A DNA stretch of 64,000 nucleotides from Ctenosaura bakeri (lineage: Eukaryota; Chordata; Lepidosauria; Squamata; Iguanidae). The stretch covers positions 868,001 through 932,000 of the forward strand of contig CAOLHI010000395.1 in NCBI GenBank assembly GCA_948474755.1, written 5' to 3'. Shown in pieces: positions 1 to 10,714 of the stretch. The notes under the pieces were generated by a model. It saw nothing but the letters and a program-made list of their open reading frames with translations, did no database searches and was not told the origin of the DNA. The position numbers and the translations under genes are program-made. The stretch's first letter is position 1, and every line of letters starts with the position of its first letter.

Positions 1-560
1 CCAATGCGGAATGGAGTGCTACTATTACTTTCCTTGATCCGGACACCATACTCCTATTGATGCAACCAAGAGTTTCATTGGTTTTCTTGGGTACCATACC
101 ACATTGCTGACTCTTGCTCAGCTTGTGATCTGTGAAGACTCCTAGATCCATTTCACACATACTGTTGTCCAGTCAGGTGTCTCCCATCCTATATAAGTGC
201 ATTTCATTTTTTTCTGCCTAGGTGAAGGACTGCTGAAATTCTTTCTGTTAGCTTTGACCCAGCTCTCCAGTCTGCTAAGTCTTCCATGCATTTCTTTTTT
301 AATTCTTTCCAGTAGGTCAGCCTTCCCTTTCTGCACATTAGGCAAAGAAACTTGAAGGCTGTCACAGTCAAATCCACCTTCTAAAGTCTGTCTATCAGTG
401 ACAATCCCTCTGATCCCAAAGACTTCCCAACCTCTCCATCTCCAATGTGAATGAGGTCAGCCTCCCAGCACTCCTGAATTTCAACTCCTGGCATTCTTCA
501 CCCTTATCTATGGTGGCTTGAAGTGTTATTAGGGATGTGATTCTTTGGTAAATTTCTCCT
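1..560. other. Unannotated non-coding stretch
   Basis: AT-rich unique-looking DNA. Open frames here are short and show no recognisable protein motif or splice context. I see no repeat that I can name before the family D relic that follows. Confidence 0.5.
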
Positions 561-564
561 CAAA

Positions 565-812
565 GCTGGGAATGTGTCATTTGAGCAACTTTGTGGAAAG
601 TCTTCAAAAGCCGGACAGTTTCCAAAGGCTATTCACAATTCAGGAGTCAGCCGCACCAAATTCACATGTGGTTATTTTCTGCAAAAAACATTTTCTGTGT
701 AGAAAATAACATTTTATTGCAAAAAATTCTCTCCTTTGCAAAAATATTAATTCCTGTGTAGAAAAAGCTGTTTTCTATGCAAAACAACCATGTATGAATT
801 TTGCTCAGAATA
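565..812 (+). repeat. Family D repeat relic (GCAGAAAA-type)
   Basis: This stretch carries repeated motifs of the type TTTTCTGCAAAA, TGTAGAAAATA and TTTTCTATGCAAAAC, and the phrase AAATTCACATGTGG, which recurs almost exactly at about 9505. The same order (arm-like sequence, ACATGTGG, then alternating TTTTCTGC and GCAGAAAA motifs) is seen at 9.4-9.8 kb and inside the 46-48 kb element. I infer an old copy of one interspersed family. Its class is unknown. Confidence 0.6.
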
Positions 813-2210
813 ATTCTCAAATGCAAAGGATTCTTCTCAGTCCAGAATTCTTCCCATCACGTTTTCTCAACACTCAAAAAAAAAAGAAAAAGAAAAAAAA
901 AGGTTTTCATTCCTTCCCTAGATGCTAGGGTATGCAATCCAACAACACCTCCCATTGTTCTGCTCCCCTACACAAGATATGAAGAAATGTTAGTATATTT
1001 AATTGGGGAAACTCTGACCTAGAGGTAGTTTTCCTGTTCATGCTGGAATGAATGACAGGGATTAAAGCAGGTGCAGTGTTGTTCCTCTCTGGAACCAAAC
1101 TGAGCACATCTGATTAAATCCTGTGCTTATGTACATCAGTCCAAACTGGCCTGATTTGATTTGGGATTTAGCCAAATTGACGGCATAGCCCAACTATATA
1201 TCAGGCCTTCCTCTTTTCCTTACTGTGGTCCAAGATTAAGAATGAGTTGCTGTCTAGGTCTACAGAGCAGCATATGTTTGACAGACCTGTTTTAATGGCT
1301 TAGTTATTTCAGATAATAATAGTGGCCTGTTTTAGTCTCATGCCTTGTTTTCCAAGGCCTGATAAAACAAAACAAAAAGTCTCCTGGGATAGGTTTTCCT
1401 CCAATCTAAAATATGCTCGTGTAGTACGACTTTTGCTTTGATAGCTTGAAATTGGTGTCGGCTTTTTGAATCCTTTGTCACACATTATGTTCTAAATTTG
1501 TCTTATGTTTGCTGTAGCCAACAGGATGGGCAAAGTGATAAACGATGCTCACATTCTCTGTCATTCATTCTAATTGCCTTACACTCCAAAGGTGCCTGGG
1601 TTACTGCTGTGCGCAGGCACATGGAAAATGCCATGTTTCATAACATGGTTCTGTTTATACATTTCAATCATATTCTTTTAGGTAGAGCAAGCACTGCAGA
1701 AAATATGCATAATGATTATGTTCCTTTGCCCAGTTATAGCTTTCTACTCCACTAAAGCTTGGAAGATTTTGAGTGACTGTCATTGAGTATGTAAATAAAC
1801 GTTTGAAAGGGAGTTTTTGGGGAGGGTTTCGGCTTTGATGGGTCTTCAAAGCAGCTTCTCGCTGCATACCAAAGAGTCTCCCTTTCTGAAAGCTAATATT
1901 GGAAGAACCACTTGGCACGTTGTCTTCTGTGCAGATTCACTGTGCTTTATTCCGCAAAGTTTTCACATCAGCACAAAAGAGCACATCTCATTTGTTCTGT
2001 GTACTCACTTCAGTTGTCGAGCTGGGGGAGAACGGAACTGCAGTCTTGTTCGATTCACATTTACCAAGTTAGTACGAATAGAAACAAGGCTCTGCTTTTA
2101 ATGGTCTCCCTCTTCCAAATTTTGTGAAGAAATAATCATTGTTTTTAGAAGAATGAATACAAAAATATGTTTATTGAAGGAATGTGTTAACAAAAATGTG
2201 TATCTGTTGT
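813..2210. other. Unannotated non-coding stretch
   Basis: Only an A-rich tract near 876-900 stands out. Open frames are short and overlap in several frames. No repeat family or coding signal was recognised. Confidence 0.45.
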
Positions 2211-2212
2211 TA

Positions 2213-2392
2213 GAAAGTACCTTCAGGTTGACTGGTGACTCCATTATGGGCTTGGTTTATTCAGAGGACGTTTGCCATTTTCTTCCTCTTGGGCTGTGAT
2301 TGTAAATTGCCCAAGGTCACCCAGCTGACTTCCTTGGTTGAGCATGGACTGCTACACTCACTTCTCATCCAGACTGGCTAAAACCAACAGCA
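2213..2392 (-). mobile_element. Sauria-type SINE, old copy
   Basis: Read on the minus strand this resembles the tRNA-derived squamate SINE. The plus strand shows the diagnostic pieces in reverse order: a CTTCAGGTTGACTGGTGAC tail region, a GAGGACGTTTGCC segment, TTGCCCAAGGTCACCCAG, and a degenerate head ending in GACTGGCT. It is strongly diverged, so boundaries are approximate. Confidence 0.6.
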
Positions 2393-2970
2393 CCCAAAAT
2401 TAGGATGCAAGAATCTGTAAATGTTAACACTGTTTTCCACCTTAATGTTCATTTTGACTTGTATATTGGATTATGATGTGGAATCTGTTTCACATTAACA
2501 TTCATGTCCACCTTCATGCTTATATATGTTAAACACATATAAGTTTGTTTCATCTGGATATTGAATACGCACATTTCCTTTCCTTTCATGTTTCCTCATA
2601 TCTTTCAGAGATGCCTGTTTTGACCACATGTTGATTTTATGCAAATTGTACTGCAAGCTCAGAAACGTACACATTTCAGACTGCAGTTTATGCTTGACTC
2701 CATGTCCCGAGCAGAAGAAAGGCCCCTCCTGAGCCTAAAATAGCCCTGGGACCCCAGAACTCCCAAAAATGATCCTGAGGGCTTCACAGAGACTACCTTC
2801 TTCCCACCCTAAGCTAGAGGAATTCCCTAACATACAGAAATATAAATTTCCATGGAGTCATGTGGAAAATGTAAGATCACTTCCAAGATGGAAAAGGACT
2901 TATGGGTTGAAGCAATAGATACTTTTTTAGTGATAGCATGTTTTTCAAAGATGGAATAGCCATTTCAACA

Positions 2971-3197
2971 AAGCCAATGTGATGCTGTAGTTAGAGTGTT
3001 GGAATGGAAGCTGGGAGATGCAAGTTCTAATCTCTTATTCAGTCATGAAAGTCAGTGGGTGACTGGGCCAGTCATTCTTCAGCCTGACTTAAGGTTATTG
3101 TTGTGAGGAGAAAATGTGAAGGTACAGAAGAGCCCCATACATCTCCCTGAACTTACTACAGGAAAGGCAAGATGTAAGCGCAAGTAATAAATAGGTA
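2971..3197 (+). mobile_element. Sauria-type SINE, near full length
   Basis: It starts with a degraded tRNA-like head (GTGATGCTGTAGTTAGAGTG), followed by GTTCTAATCTC in the B-box position, then GTGGGTGACTGGGCCAGTCA and TTGTTGTGAGGAGAAAATGTG. It ends in an AAATAAATAGG-like tail. The tail differs from the (CAA)n type of the other copies here, so a different SINE subfamily or LINE partner is likely. Confidence 0.7.
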
Positions 3198-3211
3198 ATT
3201 AATCGAACAAG

Positions 3212-3475
3212 CCTTCAAGTTCAGCTAAAGCTTTCCCAAATGATGGACATCTAGCATCTGCTTAAAGATCTTCAAAAGAAGGAAAATCCTCCAAGGCAGT
3301 CTATTCTACTATCCTTACCATCAAGAAGTTCTTCCTATAGCTGAGATAACAATTTCTTTCTGGTAATTTGAATCTATTAATCCATATTCTGTGCTTTGGA
3401 GAGGCAGAAAACAATCTTGCTCCATCTTCTGAATGACATCCATCTTGGTTGCCCTCCTCCATCATAACCAAGATC
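3212..3475 (-). mobile_element. CR1 LINE 3' fragment
   Basis: The minus strand reads through the CR1 3' region: AGGAAGAACTTCTTGATGG, then TAGAATAGACTGCCTTGGAG, then TTTAAGCAGATGCTAGATG and CCATCATTTGGG. No open reading frame survives. It is a 5'-truncated, old copy, as is usual for CR1. Confidence 0.75.
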
Positions 3476-3479
3476 ACAT

Positions 3480-4650
3480 AAAACCATTAATCTTTCTTCC
3501 TGTCATCTTTTGAAAAGCAGGGAGAGGGGTGGAAAAGGTAAACATTTACAATTTTGCTTAGCTTGAAACCTCCAACTTTCACCTGAAATGTCTCTTGGCG
3601 TTGTGATAAATAAGTGCTTAGGAAGTTTGTGATGCTAGTTGACTTATGAAAGACAGCTGGGTGTAGATGAGCTAAACTCCCTCTTGAGTGCATATTCTTT
3701 TTTAGTACCGTTCTTTTATTAAAACATTTTGTAACATGATAACAAAAAAATAAAGCACAAAGGACACAACGAATGTGTTTGGAATGAAAATCTACTTAAT
3801 TATTCATATCCATAGGTATCTGGGCTGCTTAAGAAAGCACTCAGCTAGGTGTGTTGAATGGTGTGTTGGAGGTTTTGATAGTGATGTATTATATTGTTGA
3901 TGTAATCAATAAAGCAAAATCATTTTTCCTCAAAACAGTGTTGTGTGATATTTCCTTTTATTACCCTCTTGTTATGCTCAAACTTTTCTATTAGCCATGT
4001 GTCCCAGTTCCTTTTTGGCCATCTTTCAATGGAAAAATTCCCTGTTTTCCCATTGGATCTTGAATGTATATTCTGGAGGAAACCTGTACTGATTCCTCAC
4101 ATCATCTGGGGTGTCCTTGAATTCTATAAAACAGCTGTTTCCCTCCTTAGAGAAAGTCCCCCTCCCCAGGATATTTTGTCTGTCCACACTCCTTGTCTGA
4201 CCATTCAGGAAACTGACATTTGGAAGAAAGATTCTTCAATGCCACTTGGATTCTTTAGGCCCCCCCCCCCGCCATTTTCCATCAGGAAGAACATTGCAAA
4301 ATGAGCTGCAAAAGGTTGAGGTCTGGAAATGGCAGATAATAGCAAAAGGTGAAGTTAAGACATACAGCCTTGAGTTCCTCAGCAGGTCAGTGCTGTGACA
4401 TATATTAAATACGTATTTGCAGAGAGATTCAGTCTATCATTTAATGCTGGCAGTGGCACAGGAGCCTCTATTAAAACTAGAGTTCTCTTGAAGCAGAACG
4501 TTAGCCAGATAAAATGCCCAAACAAAGATAAAAATGACTAAATAAAAAATGGAACTAAAAAATAATAATAATAACTTACTTCCCAAACATCACCTTTAGT
4601 TTGTACCTCCTCGTGAAGAGGAGGAAGGTACCCAGTTCTGAGCCATTGTC
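3480..4650. other. Unannotated non-coding stretch
   Basis: The only notable items are a C-run at about 4260-4272 and a short AAT tract near 4559-4575. A 119-codon open frame at 3945-4304 has no recognisable domain, ends in the C-run, and shows no coding-like composition. I do not call it a gene. Confidence 0.4.
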
Positions 4651-4653
4651 CCC

Positions 4654-5051
4654 AGCCATTTCCATAGTATATAGTTATAGTGCTATCATTCCACTTTCGA
4701 CGTCCTGTGGAATTCTGGAGTTTGTAGTTCACTGAGGCCAAAGAGAAACGCCCCTCTCTAAACCGCAAACCCCAGGATTCCACAGGAATTTGAGAGGGAG
4801 ATAATCAGTGGTGGAGCTTGGAGTGTGTGGAGGGAGGCAGGAGGGGGCAGGGCTATGGCATGGGGGGCATGGCCACTGTGCACAGGGGTGTGGGGGTGGT
4901 GCATGGGGATGTGGCCAGGGCATGCAGGGGTGTGGCTACATGCCAGGACACCCCAAAAACATTGTCGCCTGGGGCAAATTGTACCCCCTGTCCCCACATC
5001 CCTATGCGACTGGGGATAATAGCATTATAACAGCGTAGTGAGGAAATAGCC
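4654..5051. mobile_element. Family A Harbinger-like MITE, split by a hAT MITE
   Basis: The left part (4654-4805) has the palindromic A sequence GTTATAGTGCTATCATTCC through AACCGCAAACCCCAGGATTC. The right terminus continues after the insertion with GATAATAGCATTATAACAG and GTGAGGAAATAGCC. Without the 207-bp insertion and one TSD the element is about 183 bp. The TSD of the A element itself is not recognisable. Confidence 0.85.
4806..5012 (+). mobile_element. hAT-type MITE nested in a family A element
   Basis: It starts CAGTGGTGGAGC and ends CCTATGCGACTG, so the termini are CAGTGG and the complement of CAGTCG. The flanking octamers are GAGATAAT (4798-4805) and GGGATAAT (5013-5020), a 7/8 match at the position where the A consensus reads GGAATAAT. 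The interior is G-rich and resembles 47464-47605. It is non-coding. The termini and the 8-bp duplication fit the hAT superfamily. Confidence 0.82.
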
Positions 5052-5054
5052 CTA

Positions 5055-6090
5055 GATACTGGGGCTACAAAGACAGATTGGTAGAAGGAACAGAACAAAC
5101 AGTTCCCAGCATCCTTTAGAAAGTTCTGCAGGTGATTTTAATTTTTTAAAAACTCTTTTTGTCCCAGTTTTGGTCAGAAGAAATTCCAGTGTCCATCTGA
5201 ACAAGTCCATGCACGCACCTCTGGGCAGGTTCATTGATAGATCTGACATATGTTCCCAAGCCTGGGTGTCCCACATCTAGAAGATCCCATGCACTTATAC
5301 TAATTCAGAACAACTGCCAGCAGACAAACCAATTTCCCTGTTCCGTGTCATGTTTTGGGGTAAGTACAGCGACCCATTATCTCGATTCCTTCAGCCTCCC
5401 TTGATGGATTTGTGGTGGAGAAGGCTGTTTGCAGGAAGCTGTCTCTCTGCCCCCATGATAAACTGAATGGGAAATATTGTTCATTCAGGCACTCGGCAAG
5501 CAACTGAGCAAAGAACAGCAGTAGCTTATGGCTGAGGGTGTTAGTAACAAGTGCTGACAGCAGAGGAAGTGAAAGCCGATCGCATACTTTTTAAGAAATT
5601 TCTTTGTATTTGCAACAATAATTAGATGAACAGTTGCTCTTCAGGTATCTTTTTCTTAGCTACCTTGGATATTGGGGAACACCTTTCCTGCCCCTCATCC
5701 TTCATACTCTGGTCTTGAAGCTTGTTATATATCAAAAGGAATGCTATGTCATCCATGCTGCTAATCTGCTCATTTACATTTTGCTCTTGGGGTTTTGTTT
5801 TGTTTTTTAATAAAGAACAACTCACGCAATGAAGAAACAATTCTGGTCTTCTGGTTTTAAATATATTTCTAAGAGTAACTCCATGCCTTGTTTTCTCATA
5901 GCCATTGGCACATATCATTATTTGACATAGCACTACACAAAGAGTCTTTTCACCCGCTAGGAACTACATTAATAAGACAAAGGGTTGCTGCAGTTATTTG
6001 TTTCTAGGAGATCAAAGAAGCTGGCAATTGTTTTTCACTGCTTCTGGAAAGACAGTCACCCTTTTCCATTCCGTTAGCAGTAGAAACAGA
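5055..6090. other. Unannotated non-coding stretch
   Basis: Unique-looking sequence. A 103-codon minus-strand frame (5622-5933) was inspected and shows no family signature. No repeat was recognised. Confidence 0.4.
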
Positions 6091-6091
6091 T

Positions 6092-6266
6092 GCCATTTCT
6101 GCACTACACTGTTATAGTGCTATTACTTCATTTCAACATCCTGTGGAATTCTGGGGTTTGCAGTTTAGGGAAGGACCTTTAGACTTCTCAGCCAGAGAGC
6201 TCTTTGGTCTTAATAAACTACAAACCCCAGAATTCCACAGGATGTTGAAAGTAAAAGATGATACCA
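6092..6266. mobile_element. Family A MITE, right end degraded
   Basis: The left terminus GCCATTTCTGCACTACACTG and the two palindromic halves (GAATTCTGGGGTTTGCAG and ACTACAAACCCCAGAATTCC) are clear. The sequence diverges from the family after GTTGAAAGT, so the right terminal part is missing or replaced by an A-rich tract. Confidence 0.85.
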
Positions 6267-6938
6267 GAAAAAAAAGGGGGCAGCACTTTCTTGTGTACCA
6301 TTAGAAGTGACCTTCTAGGACCATCAATTATCTTTGAACCTTCTGAAATGTCCAATTCTCAAACCCACTCATGTGCCATTTCTCAAGGCCCTGTCCTAGC
6401 TTTTATATTCCCACATCCAGGTGGATTGATTGATTTTCTTTCCAAAAGTCACCTCTTCAAATGAGATGGATGTGCTAATTAATACAAAAGGAGAACCAAA
6501 GGGACTTCAGTGGAAATGGCATTGAATTTCACTTGGGGGATTTCATCAATTCATCTGAAGTTCATAATTATCACGGGCTCTTCTGTTAATCTGGATTTAA
6601 TCTTCTCCAAATGATTGTCACTTTTCCTCAACCAAGCATCATCCAAAGGCTTATCTCACTTCATTTTAATTTAAACTCCTTCAAAGATCCATATTTTCCC
6701 CCGAATCCTCTATAATTCCTCTCTAAGAATCAAAAATAATACCTCATTCTCATAGACTCAAAAATTGAATTTGCTGCTCTTTTTGTTAATATCCGGTGAG
6801 AGTCTACATTAGGAAAATAAATCTTTGTATGTGGGGAGGACACTTTTTTTAAAGGATAAGGCACACTTTTCCGTCTATGACATAAAGCAAAGTCACCCTG
6901 TACTCTATCATTTCATTAAAAAGATAGTATGTGGCTTG
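6267..6938. other. Unannotated non-coding stretch
   Basis: AT-rich sequence with no repeat or coding signal that I recognise. Confidence 0.4.
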
Positions 6939-6939
6939 T

Positions 6940-7002
6940 GAAAGGCAGAGTTATGTAGCGGTCTGAGTGCTGGATGATGACCCTGGAAACCAGGTGGTAT
7001 CA
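6940..7002 (+). mobile_element. Sauria-type SINE head fragment
   Basis: TTATGTAGCGGTCTGAGTGC followed by GATGACCCTGGAAACCAGG matches the tRNA-like head of the squamate SINE. The remainder is absent. Confidence 0.5.
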
Positions 7003-7885
7003 GGCTATAGATGCTCACTGCACGATATGGTTTAATTAGCAAATATTAATTGGTATGAAATAGAAATTATATCCTACTATGGTTGAGAACCTTACTGGCA
7101 AAAAGGAATTCACTGCACATGTGTGTTGAAACACTATGTCAGATCGGGACCTCAGGGCATGGCTAGATCATAACCAAGGAAGCTCTGGTGATAATGGACT
7201 TGCAAATGTCCTCCAACAACTTGACCTTTAGAAACAGCAGTGCCCAAAACTGCCTCCGCAGAATGACTGATTGTCCTCAACCCTCTTCCTTTGTCCACAG
7301 AAACTCCCCTTTTGTCCCCTCACCTGTCCTGAAATTAAGGAGCTATCACAATTCCTATCAGTCCTTTGTCTCCTAATGCTAAGGCCATTAGCTCATTCCA
7401 GACTCACTGTCTACTCTGCCAGAGAGCCATTAACAACTTCCCTCTTAGGGTGGAAAAAGAGTATTTAACCCCTGGCTCTGAGCCAGACAACTTGTAGCAC
7501 ATAATCCTCTGGACATAGACTTTCACTTTGCCACTCTGATTCTCATTCTTGTACTACCCTTGGATTCTTACTCTGGGCTTTGTCATGTCTCTTTGTCTCT
7601 ACTCTCTGGATAGGTAAATATCACCCACTTTGCCCTAACTTCTTGCTCATCAATCTTTTCTCCCTTTCCTTCAGCTAGCCTTGTGTGATTGGGAAACTGC
7701 TTGTGTGTGGGTGATGGTTAATTCCCCCCAATAAAACAATATTCTTTGAATTTCCAGCTGATGTTCCTGCATTACTACCAATATACACCGGTATAAAAAA
7801 TCTCATAAGATTACCACCTTCTTGCAGGTCTCCTCTTTAAGCTAATATTCCCCACTGTTTCTTGGAAGCACTGGCATGGTGGGTG
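7003..7885. other. Unannotated non-coding stretch
   Basis: No recognised repeat. Several overlapping frames of about 60 codons are open, none with a plausible product. Confidence 0.35.
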
Positions 7886-7887
7886 GA

Positions 7888-7949
7888 CCTTGGTTTGTGG
7901 TAACACAAACCACTGGGTGACCTTGAGTGCATCACATACTCTAAGCTTC
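7888..7949 (+). mobile_element. Sauria-type SINE internal fragment
   Basis: AAACCACTGGGTGACCTTGA followed by CATCACATACTCTAAGC is the internal A/C-rich portion of the Sauria-type SINE. It abuts the truncated B element on the right. Confidence 0.5.
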
Positions 7950-8093
7950 AGCTGTAAATGAAAAGGTGTGCGATCGGTGCCTGCCGGCCCCTGGAGCATC
8001 ACGCAATTGTGAGTGTGTCATGCAGATCATTCTTTGCAATCGCGTGATGCTCCGGGCACCCTTTCGCATGGAAAATGCCATATGGAAAGGGCC
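7950..8093 (+). mobile_element. Family B Harbinger-like MITE, right half
   Basis: It contains the family B right half: GTGTGCGATCGG, the conserved hairpin with arms at about 7991-8012 and 8034-8053 (GGAGCATCACGCAATTG against CAATCGCGTGATGCTCC), and the terminus ATGGAAAGGGCC. The left half is missing, so it is a truncated copy. Confidence 0.78.
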
Positions 8094-8960
8094 AGAGTGA
8101 TGGTTAGACACAACCTTCAGGATTATAGATTAGTGCCTTACCTCTTGTACTGAAACACTACTGGACTGCCTGTGGCCCATGGCATGCCTTGAATGAGCTG
8201 CCAGGCCAGTAACACTGTTGCTTCTGGTGAGTCTCATTAGCAAAATGAAGGAGAATGAGAGAGATGCGGAGAGGGGAGAGAAGCTGCCATACTCCTACAG
8301 CTAATTACGCTTCCTATTGCTGGGAAAAAAAATCTCCCCTTGAAGAACTCTTCCTCCCCCAGGAGAAATATGGTGAAACATTTGCCCTTATTTTTATACT
8401 CACAGACATGGTGGGCAACTTCAGGAGGGGGATTTAGGTGTTCCACACGTTCCTAGTCAGTGCAAGTTTCCATGGTGATTAAAAAAAAGTCTCTGTGGAT
8501 GGGTGACTTTCAGAACCAACAAAAGTTAAAAAAAAATCTCCTTTTCTGTTCTCTCCCGTTATCACTCAGCATTGTGATTTGTCATATTTGGCTATACCAC
8601 ATTAGCTGATGACAGAAATGCAGAATATGTGCACAGCGGAGCTGATGAGTGCTGAAGAGCCCTTGGTGCCCTTGAAATGACACACAGCTACCTGAATTTT
8701 TCTGGTGGATAATTAGCAGATTAAATACAAAACCACTTCACCTGCAGGATGGTTGCTCCCTAGTGACTTCCCTGAAGGAGTTTCTCAGTTTTTATTCAAG
8801 AGTGCTTTCCGCTATACCAAGAAGAAATAAATCAAGGTAGGTATACTACTAGGGGAAACATAATGTCAAAAGGAAAATGTAAACTGTGCACTTGGTCCAA
8901 GAAATCTTCAAATCCTGCTGGTATGCTCAATTTGTGTATTGGATGGTTCTACCAACAGAC
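8094..8960. other. Unannotated non-coding stretch
   Basis: Unique AT-rich sequence with short A-runs. No gene or repeat was recognised. Confidence 0.4.
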
Positions 8961-8963
8961 TGA

Positions 8964-9166
8964 GGGTCTTTCTGCACTACACTGTTATAGTGCTATTATT
9001 CCACTTTCAACCACCTATGGAATCCTGGGGTTTGCAGTTGAGGGAGGGGCCTTTAGAATTCTCAGCCAGAGACCTCCTTGGCCTCACTAAGATACAAACC
9101 CCAAAAATTCCAGAGGATGTTGAAAGTGGAATAATAGCACTATAACAGTGTAGGGCGGAAAGGCCC
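8964..9166. mobile_element. Family A MITE, full length
   Basis: The termini GGGTCTTTCTGCAC and GCGGAAAGGCCC are complementary inverted repeats. The inner sequence has both palindromic halves plus the long internal spacer (TTTAGAATTCTCAGCCAGAG). Flanks are TGA on the left and AAA on the right, an imperfect 3-bp duplication. Confidence 0.9.
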
Positions 9167-9367
9167 AAAGTTAGGCAAGGTTGCACGTGGCAGTTGCTTG
9201 GAGACAGTGGTCAGAGCCAGTGATTTGCATTTGGGTAAATGTACATTTTTATTGCTTTCTGCCAAGTGAAAAAAGGAAAGGAAGAAAAGAAGTTTCATGA
9301 CACTTAAAAAATGTTGCGAACAATTGCAATAGCAATAACACAACAGAAAGATTTCTGTACAATTGCA

Positions 9368-9790
9368 TTCAGGATTTTATTCTTCACAAACCTTCTTTTC
9401 AGAGGAAGAAATGAGTAATTTTAGTAACTTTCTACCTGCTGAGAGAAAATATTAAAAAGCACACAGTTTTCACAGCTGTTTTTGCAATGCCGAGCCCAGT
9501 CTGCACAAAATTCACATGTGGTAATTTTGTGCCGAAAATAGTATTGTCTGTACAGGAGACAGAATTTTGTGCACCTAAGACAATACCATTGCACAGAAAT
9601 ATTGCACAGAATAGATCCTCAAATATCATATTTTCTCTGCAGGGAAGAGCTTTTTCTGTGAAGGAAGTCATATTTCCATATAGGAGTAATATTTTATGAG
9701 TAGAAAATATTGTTTCTTATGCAGAAAATGCTGTTTTCTGCACAACACAATCATATGCTAATTTTGCACAGAATATTTCCTTAACCATAA
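9368..9790 (+). repeat. Family D repeat copy
   Basis: The first 110 bases align with the inner part of the 343-bp arm at 46.3-46.6 kb: TTCTTCAC, AATGAGTAATTTTAG, CTGAGAGAAA, and CACAGTTTTCACAG. CACAAAATTCACATGTGG follows, then repeated TTTTCTGC and GCACAGAA motifs. The class of the family is unknown and no coding capacity is seen. Confidence 0.65.
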
Positions 9791-9911
9791 TATTATTGCC
9801 AGTTCATGACTATTCTCATCGGAGTTTAATTCTTCTTTAATATATTTTTTCAAATATTTTCAAATACATTTTCTATTCCTATCTTCCATAAATGTCTCCC
9901 AGCTCCTGAGA

Positions 9912-10040
9912 ATTATTCTGCACAGAAGAACACCTGACTTTTCTGTGTATAAACACAGACTTTGCACAGAAAAGTCACATGCCTTTCTGGGCAGAATTAC
10001 ATTATTGAATTCTTACATGAGAGAACAGGAGAACAATTTT
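9912..10040. repeat. Family D motif block
   Basis: TTATTCTGCACAGAAGAAC and CTTTGCACAGAAAAGTCAC are family D type motifs. They are separated from the preceding D copy by about 120 bases of AT-rich sequence, so this may be the far end of the same old element. Confidence 0.45.
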
Positions 10041-10044
10041 GTTG

Positions 10045-10262
10045 TTGCTTTGTCCCTTCAAGTATTTCCAACATATGGTGACCCTATGACAGTTTTTCAC
10101 AGAAAGATTTGTTCAAAGGAGGTTTGCCTTTGCCCTCTGAGGCTGAGAGAGTGTGACTTGCCCAAGGTCACCCAATGGTTTTCCACATCCAAGCAGGAAT
10201 TTGAACCCTGCTCTCCAGAATCTTACTTCAATGGTCAAACCACTGCACCATACTGGCTCTCA
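10045..10262 (-). mobile_element. Sauria-type SINE, full length
   Basis: On the plus strand it begins with the Bov-B-like tail GTTGTTGCTTTGTCCCTTCA and ATTTCCAACATATGGTGACC. It continues with GAGGTTTGCCTTTGCCCTC, GTGTGACTTGCCCAAGGTCA and TTTGAACCCTGCTCTCCAG, and closes with the tRNA-like head (AAACCACTGCACCATACTGG). The order shows that the element reads on the minus strand. Confidence 0.88.
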
Positions 10263-10451
10263 CAGGTGGACTATACCACTCCAAATTTTTTTTTATCTCT
10301 TACAGTGGGAAGAAAACTATGGAAATTATTTGTCCTTGGATGAGAGGGCACAAATGTTGGAGATCTGTAAACCTATTGAAGAGCAATACTAATATCTTTT
10401 ATGATTAACACTTCTCTTTGCTTAACTTGCCCTCTCTCTGTTTCACTTTCA

Positions 10452-10562
10452 GAGCAGGAAAGGTTTGTGGAGGTGATAGAAGAAGTGAGAAGAAATGGTT
10501 ATGGCAACTCAAGGGACAGCAATATTTTTCCTCCCTTCTTCTGCCATTTCTCCATCTTATAG
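10452..10562 (+). CDS. Possible internal exon (weak candidate)
   Basis: A pyrimidine-rich tract ending TGTTTCACTTTCAG is followed by an open frame that begins EQERFVEVIEEVRRNG and stays open for about 36 codons to a stop near 10562. The first half has a charged, helix-like composition unlike the repeats around it. Against an exon: no good donor follows, the only GT near the start is weak, the last codons run into a diverged family A element, and I do not recognise the protein. It could be chance. Confidence 0.13.
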   Translation, partial: EQERFVEVIEEVRRNGYGNSRDSNIFPPFFCHFSIL

Positions 10563-10714
10563 AGCCATGGGGGTTCTGGTTTGGCAAGGTGCTCAAATTC
10601 TCTGGCTGGGAAGTCTAAATGTTGCTCCCTAAAATATCAATCCCAGAATTTCATAGGAACCAAGATAGTCAGAGTGGAATAATAGTACTGCAATGGCGTA
10701 TTATGAATGGGCCC
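10555..10714. mobile_element. Family A MITE, strongly diverged
   Basis: GGGGGTTCTGGTTTGGC, AATTCTCTGGCTGGGAAG, CAATCCCAGAATTTCATAGG and GAGTGGAATAATAGTACTG follow the order of the A consensus, with many substitutions. This is one of the oldest A copies in the window. Confidence 0.6.

Noticed and set aside
3945..4304. 119-codon plus-strand frame
   Set aside because: No recognised domain, and it ends in a C-run. No splice or start context supports it.
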